DNA of 64,000 nucleotides from Burkholderia sp. lig30 (GTDB taxonomy: Bacteria; Pseudomonadota; Gammaproteobacteria; Burkholderiales; Burkholderiaceae): the NCBI RefSeq assembly GCF_000687455.2, contig NZ_JGVW01000087.1:1-64000 (forward strand). The letters are read 5' to 3'. Made by a program: the position numbers and the translations under genes. The notes below the pieces were generated by a model, which was not told the origin of the DNA, made no database searches, and saw only the letters and a list, made by a program, of their open reading frames with translations. Below are positions 34,750-42,341 of this stretch, in pieces. Within the stretch, counting starts at the first letter, position 1. The number at the start of each line of letters is the position of its first letter.

Positions 34750-35556
34750 ATGCGAGATCTGCCGACGCCCACGCTCCCCTTTGCCTCGCTGCCCCTCGAC
34801 TCGGCGCGCCGCCATCTGCCGCGTGCGTCTGAAACCGTCACGTCGGAGTATCGATTGCGCGCCGCGTGGGCGCGCACGGAAGACGAACTGCGCGAGGCGC
34901 AGCGCCTGCGCTACAGTGTGTTCGCGGAAGAGATGGGCGCGCAGCTCAGCGGTCCCGCCGGTCTCGACGTCGATTCGTTCGACGCGTACTGCGACCACCT
35001 GCTGGTGCGCGACCTCGATACCCTCAAGGTCGTCGGCACCTACCGCGTCCTGCCGCCGCACCAGGCCGCCCGTGTCGGCCGGCTGTATGCGGAAGGCGAA
35101 TTCGACCTGTCGCGCCTCACGCACCTGCGCAGCAAGATGGTCGAGGTGGGCCGCTCGTGCGTCCACCGCGATTACCGCAGCGGCGCGGTCATCATGGCGC
35201 TGTGGGGCGGCCTCGGCGCGTACATGATGCAAAACGGCTACGAGACGATGCTCGGCTGCGCGAGCGTGTCGATGGCCGACGGCGGCCACTATGCGGCGAA
35301 CCTCTACCAGTCGCTGTCCGCGAACGCGCTGACGGCGCCGGAATATCGCGCATTCCCGCACACGGCACTGCCGGTCGACGAACTGCAGACCGGCACCGTC
35401 GTCGCGCCGCCGCCGCTCGTCAAGGGCTATCTGCGTCTCGGCGCGAAGATCTGCGGCGCGCCCGCGTGGGATCCCGACTTCAACTGCGCCGACTTCCTGA
35501 CGCTGTTCCGCCTGTCGGACATCAACGCGCGCTACGCCCGCCACTTCCTCGGCTGA
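34750..35556 (+). CDS. olsB: L-ornithine N-alpha-acyltransferase (ornithine-lipid synthesis)
   Basis: This 268-aa GNAT-related protein of the hemolysin/OlsB type uses 3-hydroxyacyl-ACP to acylate ornithine, giving lyso-ornithine lipid. Family segments are EAQRLRYSVFAEEMGA, VVGTYRVLPP, VEVGRSCVHRDYRSG and LGCASVSMADGG. OlsA, the second acyltransferase, is not nearby. Start 34750 has AGGAAAG upstream; a TTG at 34675 is an alternative. Ornithine lipids replace phospholipids in phosphate shortage in many bacteria, which fits its place near the pho block, but no strong Pho box is seen. Confidence 0.85.
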   Translation: MRDLPTPTLPFASLPLDSARRHLPRASETVTSEYRLRAAWARTEDELREAQRLRYSVFAEEMGAQLSGPAGLDVDSFDAYCDHLLVRDLDTLKVVGTYRVLPPHQAARVGRLYAEGEFDLSRLTHLRSKMVEVGRSCVHRDYRSGAVIMALWGGLGAYMMQNGYETMLGCASVSMADGGHYAANLYQSLSANALTAPEYRAFPHTALPVDELQTGTVVAPPPLVKGYLRLGAKICGAPAWDPDFNCADFLTLFRLSDINARYARHFLG

Positions 35557-35586
35557 GCGTTGCGCCCGCGCCGGCTGCAGGCCGGC

Positions 35587-35640
35587 AAAGCGCCCGCCGC
35601 GCGGACTCGTGCCGCGCAGCGGGCGTTTCCTTGTCTTTTT
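35587..35640 (+). terminator. Rho-independent terminator after olsB
   Basis: A long GC stem (AAAGCGCCCGC-CGCGCGG with CCGCGC-A-GCGGGCG-TTT) is followed by a T-rich tract. It ends the olsB transcript about 30 nt after its stop. Confidence 0.8.
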
Positions 35641-35781
35641 CCGTCGATTCGAAAGCAGGGATCCGGTGCTGCGGACTGCCGCGACGCGACCGCGCTTCCG
35701 TGCCGCAAGCGCGCGTCGCATCACGCAGCGCGGCGCATTGCGCCGCGACGTGGCCGGAACGAGAGCGGCGACGCAGCCGGC

Positions 35782-35952
35782 TTAGTGCTTGCGCCGCCAG
35801 TCGAGCAGGTGGTGCTCCGCCATCCAGTGATGGATCATCCCTTCACCCTCGTGGGTCCGCTTGTATTCGCGCGACTCGAACACGGAGAGGGCGATCAGCA
35901 CCATCAGGCCGATGAACAGGCCGATCAGGCCGGCGATTTCCTCAGTTGACAT
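35782..35952 (-). CDS. small single-span membrane protein
   Basis: This 56-aa protein starts at ATG 35952, preceded by a strong AAAGGAGG site. One membrane helix (about residues 5-28, IAGLIGLFIGLMVLIALSVF) is followed by a charged, His-rich C-terminus (MIHHWMAEHHLLDWRRKH). No family was recognised. The good ribosome-binding site and clean single-span layout make a real gene likely. Confidence 0.65.
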   Translation of the reverse strand: MSTEEIAGLIGLFIGLMVLIALSVFESREYKRTHEGEGMIHHWMAEHHLLDWRRKH

Positions 35953-36098
35953 GGCAGCCTCCTTTCCACGGCACAGCGCCATCCTGTACATAGTAGGACA
36001 TGCGCGGCACGACCTGAAACACGGAATTGGGCTAGACTCGGCGCGACCCGAACGCGCCCCGCTGCGGCCGGCGCTTCGTTTTGCAGGAGCAAGACTCG

Positions 36099-36272
36099 AT
36101 GATGCGTTTCATGCTGGCCTTCGTGGCCGCGTCGATCCTCGCCGGATGTGCCGGCGACCCGAAACAGGCGCACCGCGGCCATCCGCCGCAGGACCCGGCC
36201 GATTACCACGGCGTGCCGACCGACATGACGCCCCCGCCGATGCTCGACGAAGCGCCGCCCGGCGCGAAGTAG
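36099..36272 (+). CDS. small lipoprotein
   Basis: This 57-aa protein has a lipoprotein signal ending SILAGC, so Cys17 would be lipidated. The mature part is about 40 residues, polar and Pro-rich, and probably disordered. GCAGGAGC lies upstream. It is divergent from the small membrane protein before it, with about 145 bp between. Function is unknown. Confidence 0.6.
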   Translation: MMRFMLAFVAASILAGCAGDPKQAHRGHPPQDPADYHGVPTDMTPPPMLDEAPPGAK

Positions 36273-36294
36273 GCGAGCGGCGCCGGAGGCTGCG

Positions 36295-37683
36295 CTAGGC
36301 GGCGTGCGCCGGCGACGGGCGGGGGGCTTCCTTGCCGATGTCCGCCGACAATCCCGGCAGGTAGCGCGCGAGCGTGGCGCCGCGCGCGGCCATGAACACC
36401 AGCAGCGCGAGCCAGAGGCCGTGGTTGCCGAGCGCACCGACGAGCATGAGCGTCGCCGCGACGTACGCCGCGAACGACGCGACCATCGCGCGCATCAGCG
36501 CGCGCGTCCGGGTCGCGCCGATGAACACGCCATCGAGCAGGAAGCCCCATACCGAGACGACGGGCGAGACCGCCGCCCATGGCAGATAGCGTGCGGCCAG
36601 CGCGCGGATCGCCGCCTGGTCGGTCAGGCGCGCGACGATCCAGCCGCCGGCGGCCCAGTAGACGAGCGCGAAGGCCAGCGCGCCGAGCACCGACCAGAAC
36701 AGCGTGATGCGTACCGCCTGCCGGAACGCGGCGCGGTCGCGCGCGCCTGCCGCCGCGCCGACGAGCGCTTCGGCGGCATGCGCGAAGCCGTCGAGGCCGT
36801 ATGCCATGAAGGTCTGGAAGTTCAGCAGCAGCGCATTCGCCGCGAGCGTCGCGTCGCCCTGCCGTGCGCCGAGATGGGCGAACCAGCCGAATGCGGTCAG
36901 CAGACACAGTGTCCGGATGAAGATGTCGCGATTCAGCACGACGAGGCGCTTGAGCGCCGCGCGGTCGGCGAGCGCGCGCAGCGCGAGCGGCGGCAACCCG
37001 CGCGGACGCAGGCGCCAGAGCATCCATGCGCCGAGCGCGAAGCCGCACGCGTCCGCGGTGGCGGTCGCCGCGCCGATGCCGGCGATGCCCCAGCCGAATC
37101 CGTACACGTAGAGCAGCACCGCGCCGATGTTCACCGCGTTGATGAACACCTGCGCGACGAGCGCGAGCCGCACGCGCTGCACGCCGAGCAGATAGCCGAG
37201 CACGACATAGTTCGCGAGCGCGAACGGCGCGGCCCAGATCCGTGTGTGGCTGTAGGCGAGCGCGGTCCCGCGCACCGCGTCGCTGCCGCCCAGCGCGGCG
37301 AGCGCGAACGAGACGAGCGGCGTCCGGAGCGCCAGCACCGCCGCGCCGAGCGCGAATGCGGCGGCGAGCGCGCGCAGCACGTTCAGCCGGATGCCGGCCG
37401 CGTCGCGGGCGCCGTGCGCCTGCGCGACGAGGCCCGTCGTGCCCATGCGCAGGAAGCCGAAGCCCCAGAACACGAAATTGAAGAACAGCCCGCCGAGCGC
37501 CACGCCGCCGAGATACTGCGCGCCGTCCAGATGGCCGGCGACGGCCGTATCGACTGCACCGAGAATCGGCTGGGTGAGATTGGCGAGGACGATCGGAAAC
37601 GCGAGCGCGAGCACGCGGCGGTGTGTCACGGCTGCAGGCCTGGATTCGAGGCTCGGGGTGCCGGACGACACGGGGGCGGACAT
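36295..37683 (-). CDS. dinF: MATE family efflux transporter (DinF type)
   Basis: This 462-aa inner-membrane protein has 12 predicted helices in two MATE repeats. N-terminal features include LALAFPIVLANLTQPILGAVDTAV and GGVALGGLFFNFVFWGFGFLRMGTTGLVAQAHG, close to DinF, which exports cationic or toxic compounds by ion antiport. The start at 37683 is 10 nt after the DUF2288 gene stop, so the two are likely co-transcribed. The frame beyond 37683 is a shadow of that gene. Confidence 0.87.
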   Translation of the reverse strand: MSAPVSSGTPSLESRPAAVTHRRVLALAFPIVLANLTQPILGAVDTAVAGHLDGAQYLGGVALGGLFFNFVFWGFGFLRMGTTGLVAQAHGARDAAGIRLNVLRALAAAFALGAAVLALRTPLVSFALAALGGSDAVRGTALAYSHTRIWAAPFALANYVVLGYLLGVQRVRLALVAQVFINAVNIGAVLLYVYGFGWGIAGIGAATATADACGFALGAWMLWRLRPRGLPPLALRALADRAALKRLVVLNRDIFIRTLCLLTAFGWFAHLGARQGDATLAANALLLNFQTFMAYGLDGFAHAAEALVGAAAGARDRAAFRQAVRITLFWSVLGALAFALVYWAAGGWIVARLTDQAAIRALAARYLPWAAVSPVVSVWGFLLDGVFIGATRTRALMRAMVASFAAYVAATLMLVGALGNHGLWLALLVFMAARGATLARYLPGLSADIGKEAPRPSPAHAA

Positions 37684-37693
37684 GCCGGACGGG

Positions 37694-38014
37694 TTACGCG
37701 CGTTCCTGCACGCAGATCCACGGCGACACGACGACCGCCCACAGCTCCGGGTTGCGCGCCGCGTAATCGCGCGCGGTATCGGCTTCCATCCGCGCGACGT
37801 GGCCGGCGGACAGCCATTGCGTGACCTGCGCGGTGTCGTCGCTGGCGATCGCTTCGGCGACGCTGACCAGATCGACGTCGCGCGCGACCGACAGCAGCTT
37901 GCCTTGCGCGAAGAAACGCTCCAGGTCGCACCAGTCGATCTTGGCGGTTTCGCCAAGGAGATTGACGTACAGCGGGCTATGCGACGCGCCCGCGGCGGAT
38001 TCGTGTTCGGACAT
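37694..38014 (-). CDS. DUF2288 family protein
   Basis: This 106-aa cytoplasmic protein matches the DUF2288 pattern: LLGETAKIDWCDLERFFAQG, DVDLVSVAEAIASDD, and a C-terminal ELWAVVVSPWICVQERA. Function is unknown. The chosen start at 38014 gives MSEHESAAG; an upstream Met at 38044 is possible. It precedes the MATE transporter gene on the same strand. Confidence 0.78.
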   Translation of the reverse strand: MSEHESAAGASHSPLYVNLLGETAKIDWCDLERFFAQGKLLSVARDVDLVSVAEAIASDDTAQVTQWLSAGHVARMEADTARDYAARNPELWAVVVSPWICVQERA

Positions 38015-38113
38015 CGGATTCGTGAAATGACGGAATGACGGCATGTGGCGCCACTATAAACCATCCGGCGGCCCACGCCGCGCAATACGCGGGCGCGGGC
38101 GACGCGGCGGTGC

Positions 38114-38845
38114 TCAGCGGGCCGGCAGGTAGCGCGACGGGTCGATCGAGCGGCCGCCGTAGCGCAGCTCGAAGTGCAGCGCGGTGCGATCGTTGTCGGT
38201 GTCGCCCATCTCGGCGATCGTCTGCCCCTGCGTGACCGACTGGCCTTCCTTGACGAGCAGCGCGCGGTTGTGCGCGTACGCGGTCAGGTAATCCGCATTG
38301 TGCTTGAGGATGATCATGTTGCCGTAGCCGCGCAGCCCGTTGCCGGCGTAGACCACGACGCCCGGCGCGGCCGCGCTGACCGGCGTGCCGGCGGCGTTGG
38401 CGATGTCGATGCCCTTCGATTTCGTGCCGTCGAAGGTGCGTACCACGTTGCCGTTCGCCGGCCAGATCAGCGCGATGCCGGATGCCGGCTTCACCGACGG
38501 ATCGGCGGACGCCGACGCCGAGGGGCGGCTTGCCGGGCCCGAACTCGCGCTTCCGCCCGCGCTCGCGCCGGCACGGCCGGCGCTGCCGGTGCCGATGCCC
38601 GACGACGCGGCGCCGGCCGGCGGCACGACGCGCAGCACCTGGCCGACTTCGATCGAATCGGGGTTGGCGATCCTGTTCCAGCGCGCGATGTTCTGCACCG
38701 GCTGACGATTGTCGCGCGCGATCTTGTAGAGCGTGTCGCCGCGTTCCACGCGGTAGTAGCCAGGACCGACGGGGGCGGAGCCGCACGCGGCGAGCAGGGC
38801 GGCGAACGATGCCGCGATGAGCCGTCTCGTTGTTGTTCCGAACAT
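38114..38845 (-). CDS. nlpD: NlpD-like lipoprotein: LysM plus degenerate LytM (M23) domain
   Basis: This 243-aa outer-membrane lipoprotein has lipobox LLAAC (Cys21), a LysM domain (about 28-75, YYRVERGDTLYKIARDNRQP), a Ser/Ala/Gly-rich linker (80-125), then a LytM/M23 domain. The first metal ligand is absent: the site reads KSKGIDIA instead of H-x-G-x-D, and the later HxH motif reads LHFELRY. This matches NlpD-type activators of cell-division amidases, which do not cut peptidoglycan themselves. No rpoS follows, unlike classical nlpD loci. Confidence 0.87.
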   Translation of the reverse strand: MFGTTTRRLIAASFAALLAACGSAPVGPGYYRVERGDTLYKIARDNRQPVQNIARWNRIANPDSIEVGQVLRVVPPAGAASSGIGTGSAGRAGASAGGSASSGPASRPSASASADPSVKPASGIALIWPANGNVVRTFDGTKSKGIDIANAAGTPVSAAAPGVVVYAGNGLRGYGNMIILKHNADYLTAYAHNRALLVKEGQSVTQGQTIAEMGDTDNDRTALHFELRYGGRSIDPSRYLPAR

Positions 38846-38961
38846 TGAACCTCGCAAAGCCCTGCCGTGCGCGGCAGGTGACACAAAACGTCTGATTTTA
38901 ACGGGTTCGACGTGCGGCCCGCAGATTGGTTGCAAGAAGCATCCGGACGGCGAGCGGTGTG

Positions 38962-39873
38962 TCAGTCCGCGAGCGGGGTGACGCGCAGGCGCAGCGCGGC
39001 GGTTTCGGTCGCGCCGGGCGCGAGCCAGCGCAGGCCGAGCCCGTTGTGAATCGCATCGGGCAGGCCGAGCCACGGCTCGACGCAGTAGAAGTCGGACGCC
39101 GGCGTTTCCGTCCAGGTCGTGACCGCGTACCACGGAATCGAGCCCGGCACGTCGAGCGCGATGTCGATCGTGCGGCGGCGGCCCGGCATCACGATCCGGA
39201 CCGGCGTCGTCGGCGTGCCGTCCAGGCAGTGGAAGCGGTCGCCAATGCGCGCGTCGTCGAGCGCGTAGCGCGGGTCGCCCGCCTCGGCGGCGCTGATCGA
39301 GCCGTCGGCGAGCTGCTGGCGGCGGTGCGTTGGCGGCAGCTCCAGCGTCGTCTGTCCGCGCTCGGCGTGCGGCAGCGCGAAGTAGAAGTGATGGCCGGCG
39401 TAGTAGGGCAGCGGCGTGTCGCCGGGATTCGAGGTCGTCAGCGCGACCTCGAGCGTGCGTGCGTCGACGAGGCGATACGTGACCTCGAAGCGGAACGCGA
39501 ACGGATAGCCCGCGTGCAGCGCGTCGCCGCTGCCGAGCGTCATCGTGAGCGCCGTGCCGTCCGCGGACGGCTGCGCCGCGAACGGCAGGTTGCGGGCGAA
39601 GCCATGCATCGGCAGGTCGCGGATCACGCCCGACGCATCGCGCCAGCGGCCGATCTCGCCATCCACCCGGTGACGGCCGAGGAACGGGAACAGCAGCGGA
39701 TTGCCGCCGCGCACGCGCGCGAGATTGCTCCAGTCGGCCGCGTCGGGCCAGAAGATCACCGGCTCGCCGTCGACGTGCCAGGACAGCAGGCGGGCGCCGA
39801 ACTGCGGGGCGATCCGGATCAGCGACGAACCGGCGTGAAGTTCGTGAATCTCGTGTTGCTGGAAGATCGGCAT
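38962..39873 (-). CDS. aldose 1-epimerase family protein
   Basis: This 303-aa GalM-like protein has a beta-sandwich galactose mutarotase fold. The substrate histidines lie in DLPMHGFARNL and YYAGHHFYFALP, and the catalytic Glu is probably in CVEPWLGLPDAI. It interconverts sugar anomers; the sugar is not evident, and D-hexose-6-phosphate epimerase-like roles are possible. The start at 39873 gives MPIFQQHEIHEL. Confidence 0.85.
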   Translation of the reverse strand: MPIFQQHEIHELHAGSSLIRIAPQFGARLLSWHVDGEPVIFWPDAADWSNLARVRGGNPLLFPFLGRHRVDGEIGRWRDASGVIRDLPMHGFARNLPFAAQPSADGTALTMTLGSGDALHAGYPFAFRFEVTYRLVDARTLEVALTTSNPGDTPLPYYAGHHFYFALPHAERGQTTLELPPTHRRQQLADGSISAAEAGDPRYALDDARIGDRFHCLDGTPTTPVRIVMPGRRRTIDIALDVPGSIPWYAVTTWTETPASDFYCVEPWLGLPDAIHNGLGLRWLAPGATETAALRLRVTPLAD

Positions 39874-39975
39874 GACGAATCGGGCTGGTGGGTGGCAGGG
39901 GATCGCCGGATGGCGCAGCGCCATTATCGTGCGGCTTGCGCGTCGGGGAAAACCCCTTCTCGGGAAATCGCGGGT

Positions 39976-40003
39976 ATGACAGGAAAGTGACCGTGGCGAT
40001 AAT
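39976..40003 (+). promoter_or_regulatory. promoter of the 28-codon ORF
   Basis: ATGACA (39976-39981) and GATAAT (39998-40003), each 5 of 6 to consensus, are 16 nt apart. Transcription would begin near 40010, about 46 nt before the small ORF. Confidence 0.65.
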
Positions 40004-40055
40004 GCATTCGACCGGTCATCCTGCTTGTCCGGGCGTGATATTTCGAGGAGAGCGC

Positions 40056-40142
40056 ATGGATCTGGCAATGGCGATGGGTCTCACATTGTTCGGGATGTTT
40101 ACCGGCAGCACGGTGCTTTTCTTCTATCACCTCGGCCGCTGA
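40056..40142 (+). CDS. 28-aa membrane microprotein
   Basis: This ORF encodes a 28-aa, almost wholly hydrophobic peptide that forms one membrane helix (about 5-24) with a basic end (HLGR). It has AGGAG at 6 nt, its own promoter (39976-40003) and a strong terminator 23 nt after the stop, so it looks like a complete gene. Longer frames around it start inside the epimerase region and lack these signals. No function is proposed. Confidence 0.6.
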   Translation: MDLAMAMGLTLFGMFTGSTVLFFYHLGR

Positions 40143-40165
40143 CAGCAAAGCTGGCCCGAATACAC

Positions 40166-40194
40166 AAAGCCCGCCTTCAAATGGCGGGCTTTTT
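40166..40194 (+). terminator. Rho-independent terminator
   Basis: A perfect 10-bp stem AAAGCCCGCC/GGCGGGCTTT with a 7-nt loop is followed by TT and a T-rich flank. It ends the 28-codon ORF transcript. Confidence 0.92.
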
Positions 40195-40258
40195 GCTTTC
40201 TTGTCGCTTACAAGTGGCGTGCACTTGTGTACGTGTCCGCCAAATTGCCGCAAATGCC

Positions 40259-40287
40259 TTGGCGCGGTCATGCCTGCTCGGCATAAT
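40259..40287 (+). promoter_or_regulatory. promoter of uppP
   Basis: TTGGCG (40259-40264) and CATAAT (40282-40287) are exactly 17 nt apart, giving a leader of about 70 nt before uppP. Confidence 0.65.
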
Positions 40288-40363
40288 CAGGGCGCGCTTT
40301 TCGGACGACGCGACGCATCGTCCGCATTGTTTCCCGCTTAACCTCCGTTAAAAGGACAGACGC

Positions 40364-41194
40364 GTGAGCCTCTGGTTTCTGGTATTCCTGAGCGTCCTGC
40401 AGGGCGTAACCGAACTCTTTCCTGTCAGCAGTCTCGGCCATACGTTGCTCGTGCCGGCGCTGTTCGGCATGCATATCGACAAGCACGCACCGCAACTGCT
40501 GCCGTTCCTCGTCGCGCTCCACCTCGGCACGGCGGTCGCGCTGCTGTGGTACTTCCGTGCGCGCTGGGTCGAGCTGGTGCGCGGCTTTTTCGCGTCGCTT
40601 GCCGGCCGGCACAATGACGAAGGCCATATGATGTGGGCGCTCATCATCGGCACGATTCCCGCAGGCCTGGTCGGGCTGCTGCTCGAAAAGCGCATCGAGC
40701 GCGTGTTCCACGATCTGCGCATCGTGGCCGTCGCGCTGATCGTCAACGGCGTGCTGCTGTGGATCGGCGATCGCCTGCAGCGCAGCCGCGCGCATCGTCC
40801 GCCCGAGAAGCTGACGTTCCGGCAGGCGTTCTTCGTGGGGCTCGCGCAGGTGGGCGCGCTGATTCCGGGCTTCTCGCGCAGCGGCCTGACGATGATTGCC
40901 GGCAACGCGGCAGGGCTGACCGCCGAGAAAGCGGCGGAATTCTCGTTCCTGCTCGGCACGCCGATCATTTTCGCGGCCGGGGTGCTGGAGCTGCCGAAGC
41001 TGTTCCGTGCGCCCGGCCAGCTCGGCGACGCGCTGCTCGGCGGCGTGCTGACGGCGGTGGCGGCGTATCTGAGCGTGCGTTTCCTGATGCGTTACTTCGA
41101 AGGGCGCGGCCGTCTGGCCGCGTTCGGCGTGTATTGCGCACTCGCCGGGCTGCTGTGCCTCGGCTGGTTCATGTTCAACCCGCAGCCGGTGTGA
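40364..41194 (+). CDS. uppP: undecaprenyl-diphosphatase (BacA/UppP)
   Basis: This 276-aa integral membrane phosphatase recycles the undecaprenyl carrier for cell-wall and O-antigen synthesis. Motifs are [17 protein letters not shown] (the Glu-rich motif 1) and [13 protein letters not shown] (the active-site Ser/Arg motif), within about eight helices. Translation starts at GTG 40364 with AAAGGA upstream. It is also associated with bacitracin resistance. Confidence 0.94.
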   Translation: MSLWFLVFLSVLQGVTELFPVSSLGHTLLVPALFGMHIDKHAPQLLPFLVALHLGTAVALLWYFRARWVELVRGFFASLAGRHNDEGHMMWALIIGTIPAGLVGLLLEKRIERVFHDLRIVAVALIVNGVLLWIGDRLQRSRAHRPPEKLTFRQAFFVGLAQVGALIPGFSRSGLTMIAGNAAGLTAEKAAEFSFLLGTPIIFAAGVLELPKLFRAPGQLGDALLGGVLTAVAAYLSVRFLMRYFEGRGRLAAFGVYCALAGLLCLGWFMFNPQPV

Positions 41195-41305
41195 TCGTGA
41201 GCGCCGATCTCGCGTGACGATCGGGTATAATTTCGGGCTCGGTATTTGCCGGGCCCGTTTTGCTTCTGTCGCGGCCCGTGCAGGGCCGATGTCCCCATCC
41301 CCAAA

Positions 41306-41382
41306 CCGCCCTTAGCTCAGCTGGATAGAGCAACGGCCTTCTAAGCCGTAGGTCACACGTTCGAGTCGTGTAGGGCGGGCCA
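41306..41382 (+). tRNA. tRNA-Arg (anticodon TCT)
   Basis: A full cloverleaf: acceptor CCGCCCT/AGGGCGG, TA, D-stem GCTC/GAGC, anticodon stem ACGGC/GCCGT with loop CTTCTAA (anticodon TCT), T-arm ACACG-TTCGAGT-CGTGT, discriminator G and encoded CCA. A TATAAT at 41226-41231 may be its -10 element. The sequence beyond is disturbed by gene remnants. Confidence 0.95.
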
Positions 41383-41536
41383 GTAAAATCAAACGGTTAC
41401 TGCGTTTTTCGCCACCCGTCCCAATCCTTCACGGTCGAGCGTTTCGCGCAATCGGTCCCTAGTCGCGAGCGTTTCAGCGAGCAATTCAAGCGCACGTCCA
41501 AGTTGAAATCGTAGAGCGGATCTTCACATCGCGTGA

Positions 41537-41841
41537 CTCGTCATCGAGGATCGCGGGCCGGTCGCCGCGCTGTTCAATGCGCGCTCGTTTCAGTACCTCG
41601 GCCGCCTGTCTTACTCGCTGTACATGGGACATGCGGTACTGAAACCTTCATTTTCCGCGTTGACGCTGAACGCGCGCATTTGCCGGAAGCGCGGGCGTTG
41701 ATCGTCGCCGCCTTTGTCACTGTTTTTCTCATGCTCGCGCATGTCCTCCATGAGCGCATGGAAGCACCTTGTCGTGCGCGCTTCTACGGCTGGTCCATGC
41801 GGTTCCGGGGTGATGTGCCGCACGAAGCGGCGGTCAATTGA
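41537..41841 (+). pseudogene. remnant of an acyltransferase-3 family membrane protein
   Basis: From 41537 one frame reads FNARSFQYLGRLSYSLYMGH, the typical LGxxSYSLYLxH segment of acyltransferase 3 (OafA-like) proteins. It then stops. A second frame continues with VAAFVTVFLMLAHVL and ERMEAPCR, resembling the last membrane helix and C-terminal E-x-P motif of the same family. So this is a frameshifted C-terminal fragment of at most 100 codons; no intact N-terminal part is present. Confidence 0.6.
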
Positions 41842-42341
41842 AGCGCCTCCGGTCAGGCCAGGATACCGTTGGCATGCGGTCTTTTTCAGCTCTTGTTCTG
41901 TTACTGACGAAGGAGCGCGTCCGTACGAGCGCTCGCCATTGCCTCGAACTGACGCCGACCGGAAAGATTTACGCATCAATTACACAGACAAATAAGAAAG
42001 CAATTCGCAATAAACATTACGAAATGCATGCGTAAGTTGATGATTGCAAACAAGAATTGTTTGCAGTAGCATTCGCACACGAAAATCAATCTCATTACAG
42101 AAAATGACAAACACGACAATCATGGAGACCTTCGCAACGAGTCGGCGGACGGCCGGCTCGCCCTATCGACCTCGCGTCTGACCTTCGCGCACGTCCGGCC
42201 CCGGTCTCTCGACGGCCGATCCGCCCACGTGCGCTGACTGCATCCGGGTACTCATCTCGTCTGTCGGTTCACCCACGGACGAGGCCCTGTTTCGCCCTAA
42301 AAAAACGTCGTGCCGATTTATCAATCCTCGTCCGGATCATC
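41842..42341 (+). other. 500-bp region before the porin operon
   Basis: The first half is more AT-rich than its surroundings. It contains the operator-promoter at 42044-42072, then a leader of about 260 nt. The leader holds one short possible uORF (42122-42181, 19 codons, MET...RV) with no ribosome-binding site. No other gene is supported. Confidence 0.5.
42044..42072 (+). promoter_or_regulatory. promoter overlapped by a 21-bp palindromic operator
   Basis: TTGCAA (42044-42049) and TAGCAT (42067-42072) are 17 nt apart. A perfect inverted repeat TGCAAACAA-GAA-TTGTTTGCA (42045-42065) covers the -35 and the spacer, as expected for a repressor or a MerR-like regulator. The cognate regulator is not in the neighbouring genes. 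Confidence 0.6.

Noticed and set aside
41389-41524. Minus-strand open fragment of about 45 codons beside tRNA-Arg
   Set aside because: It reads as a helical, Glu/Arg-rich peptide with a faint resemblance to phage small-terminase ends, but I could not place it in a family. No start or partner genes are seen.
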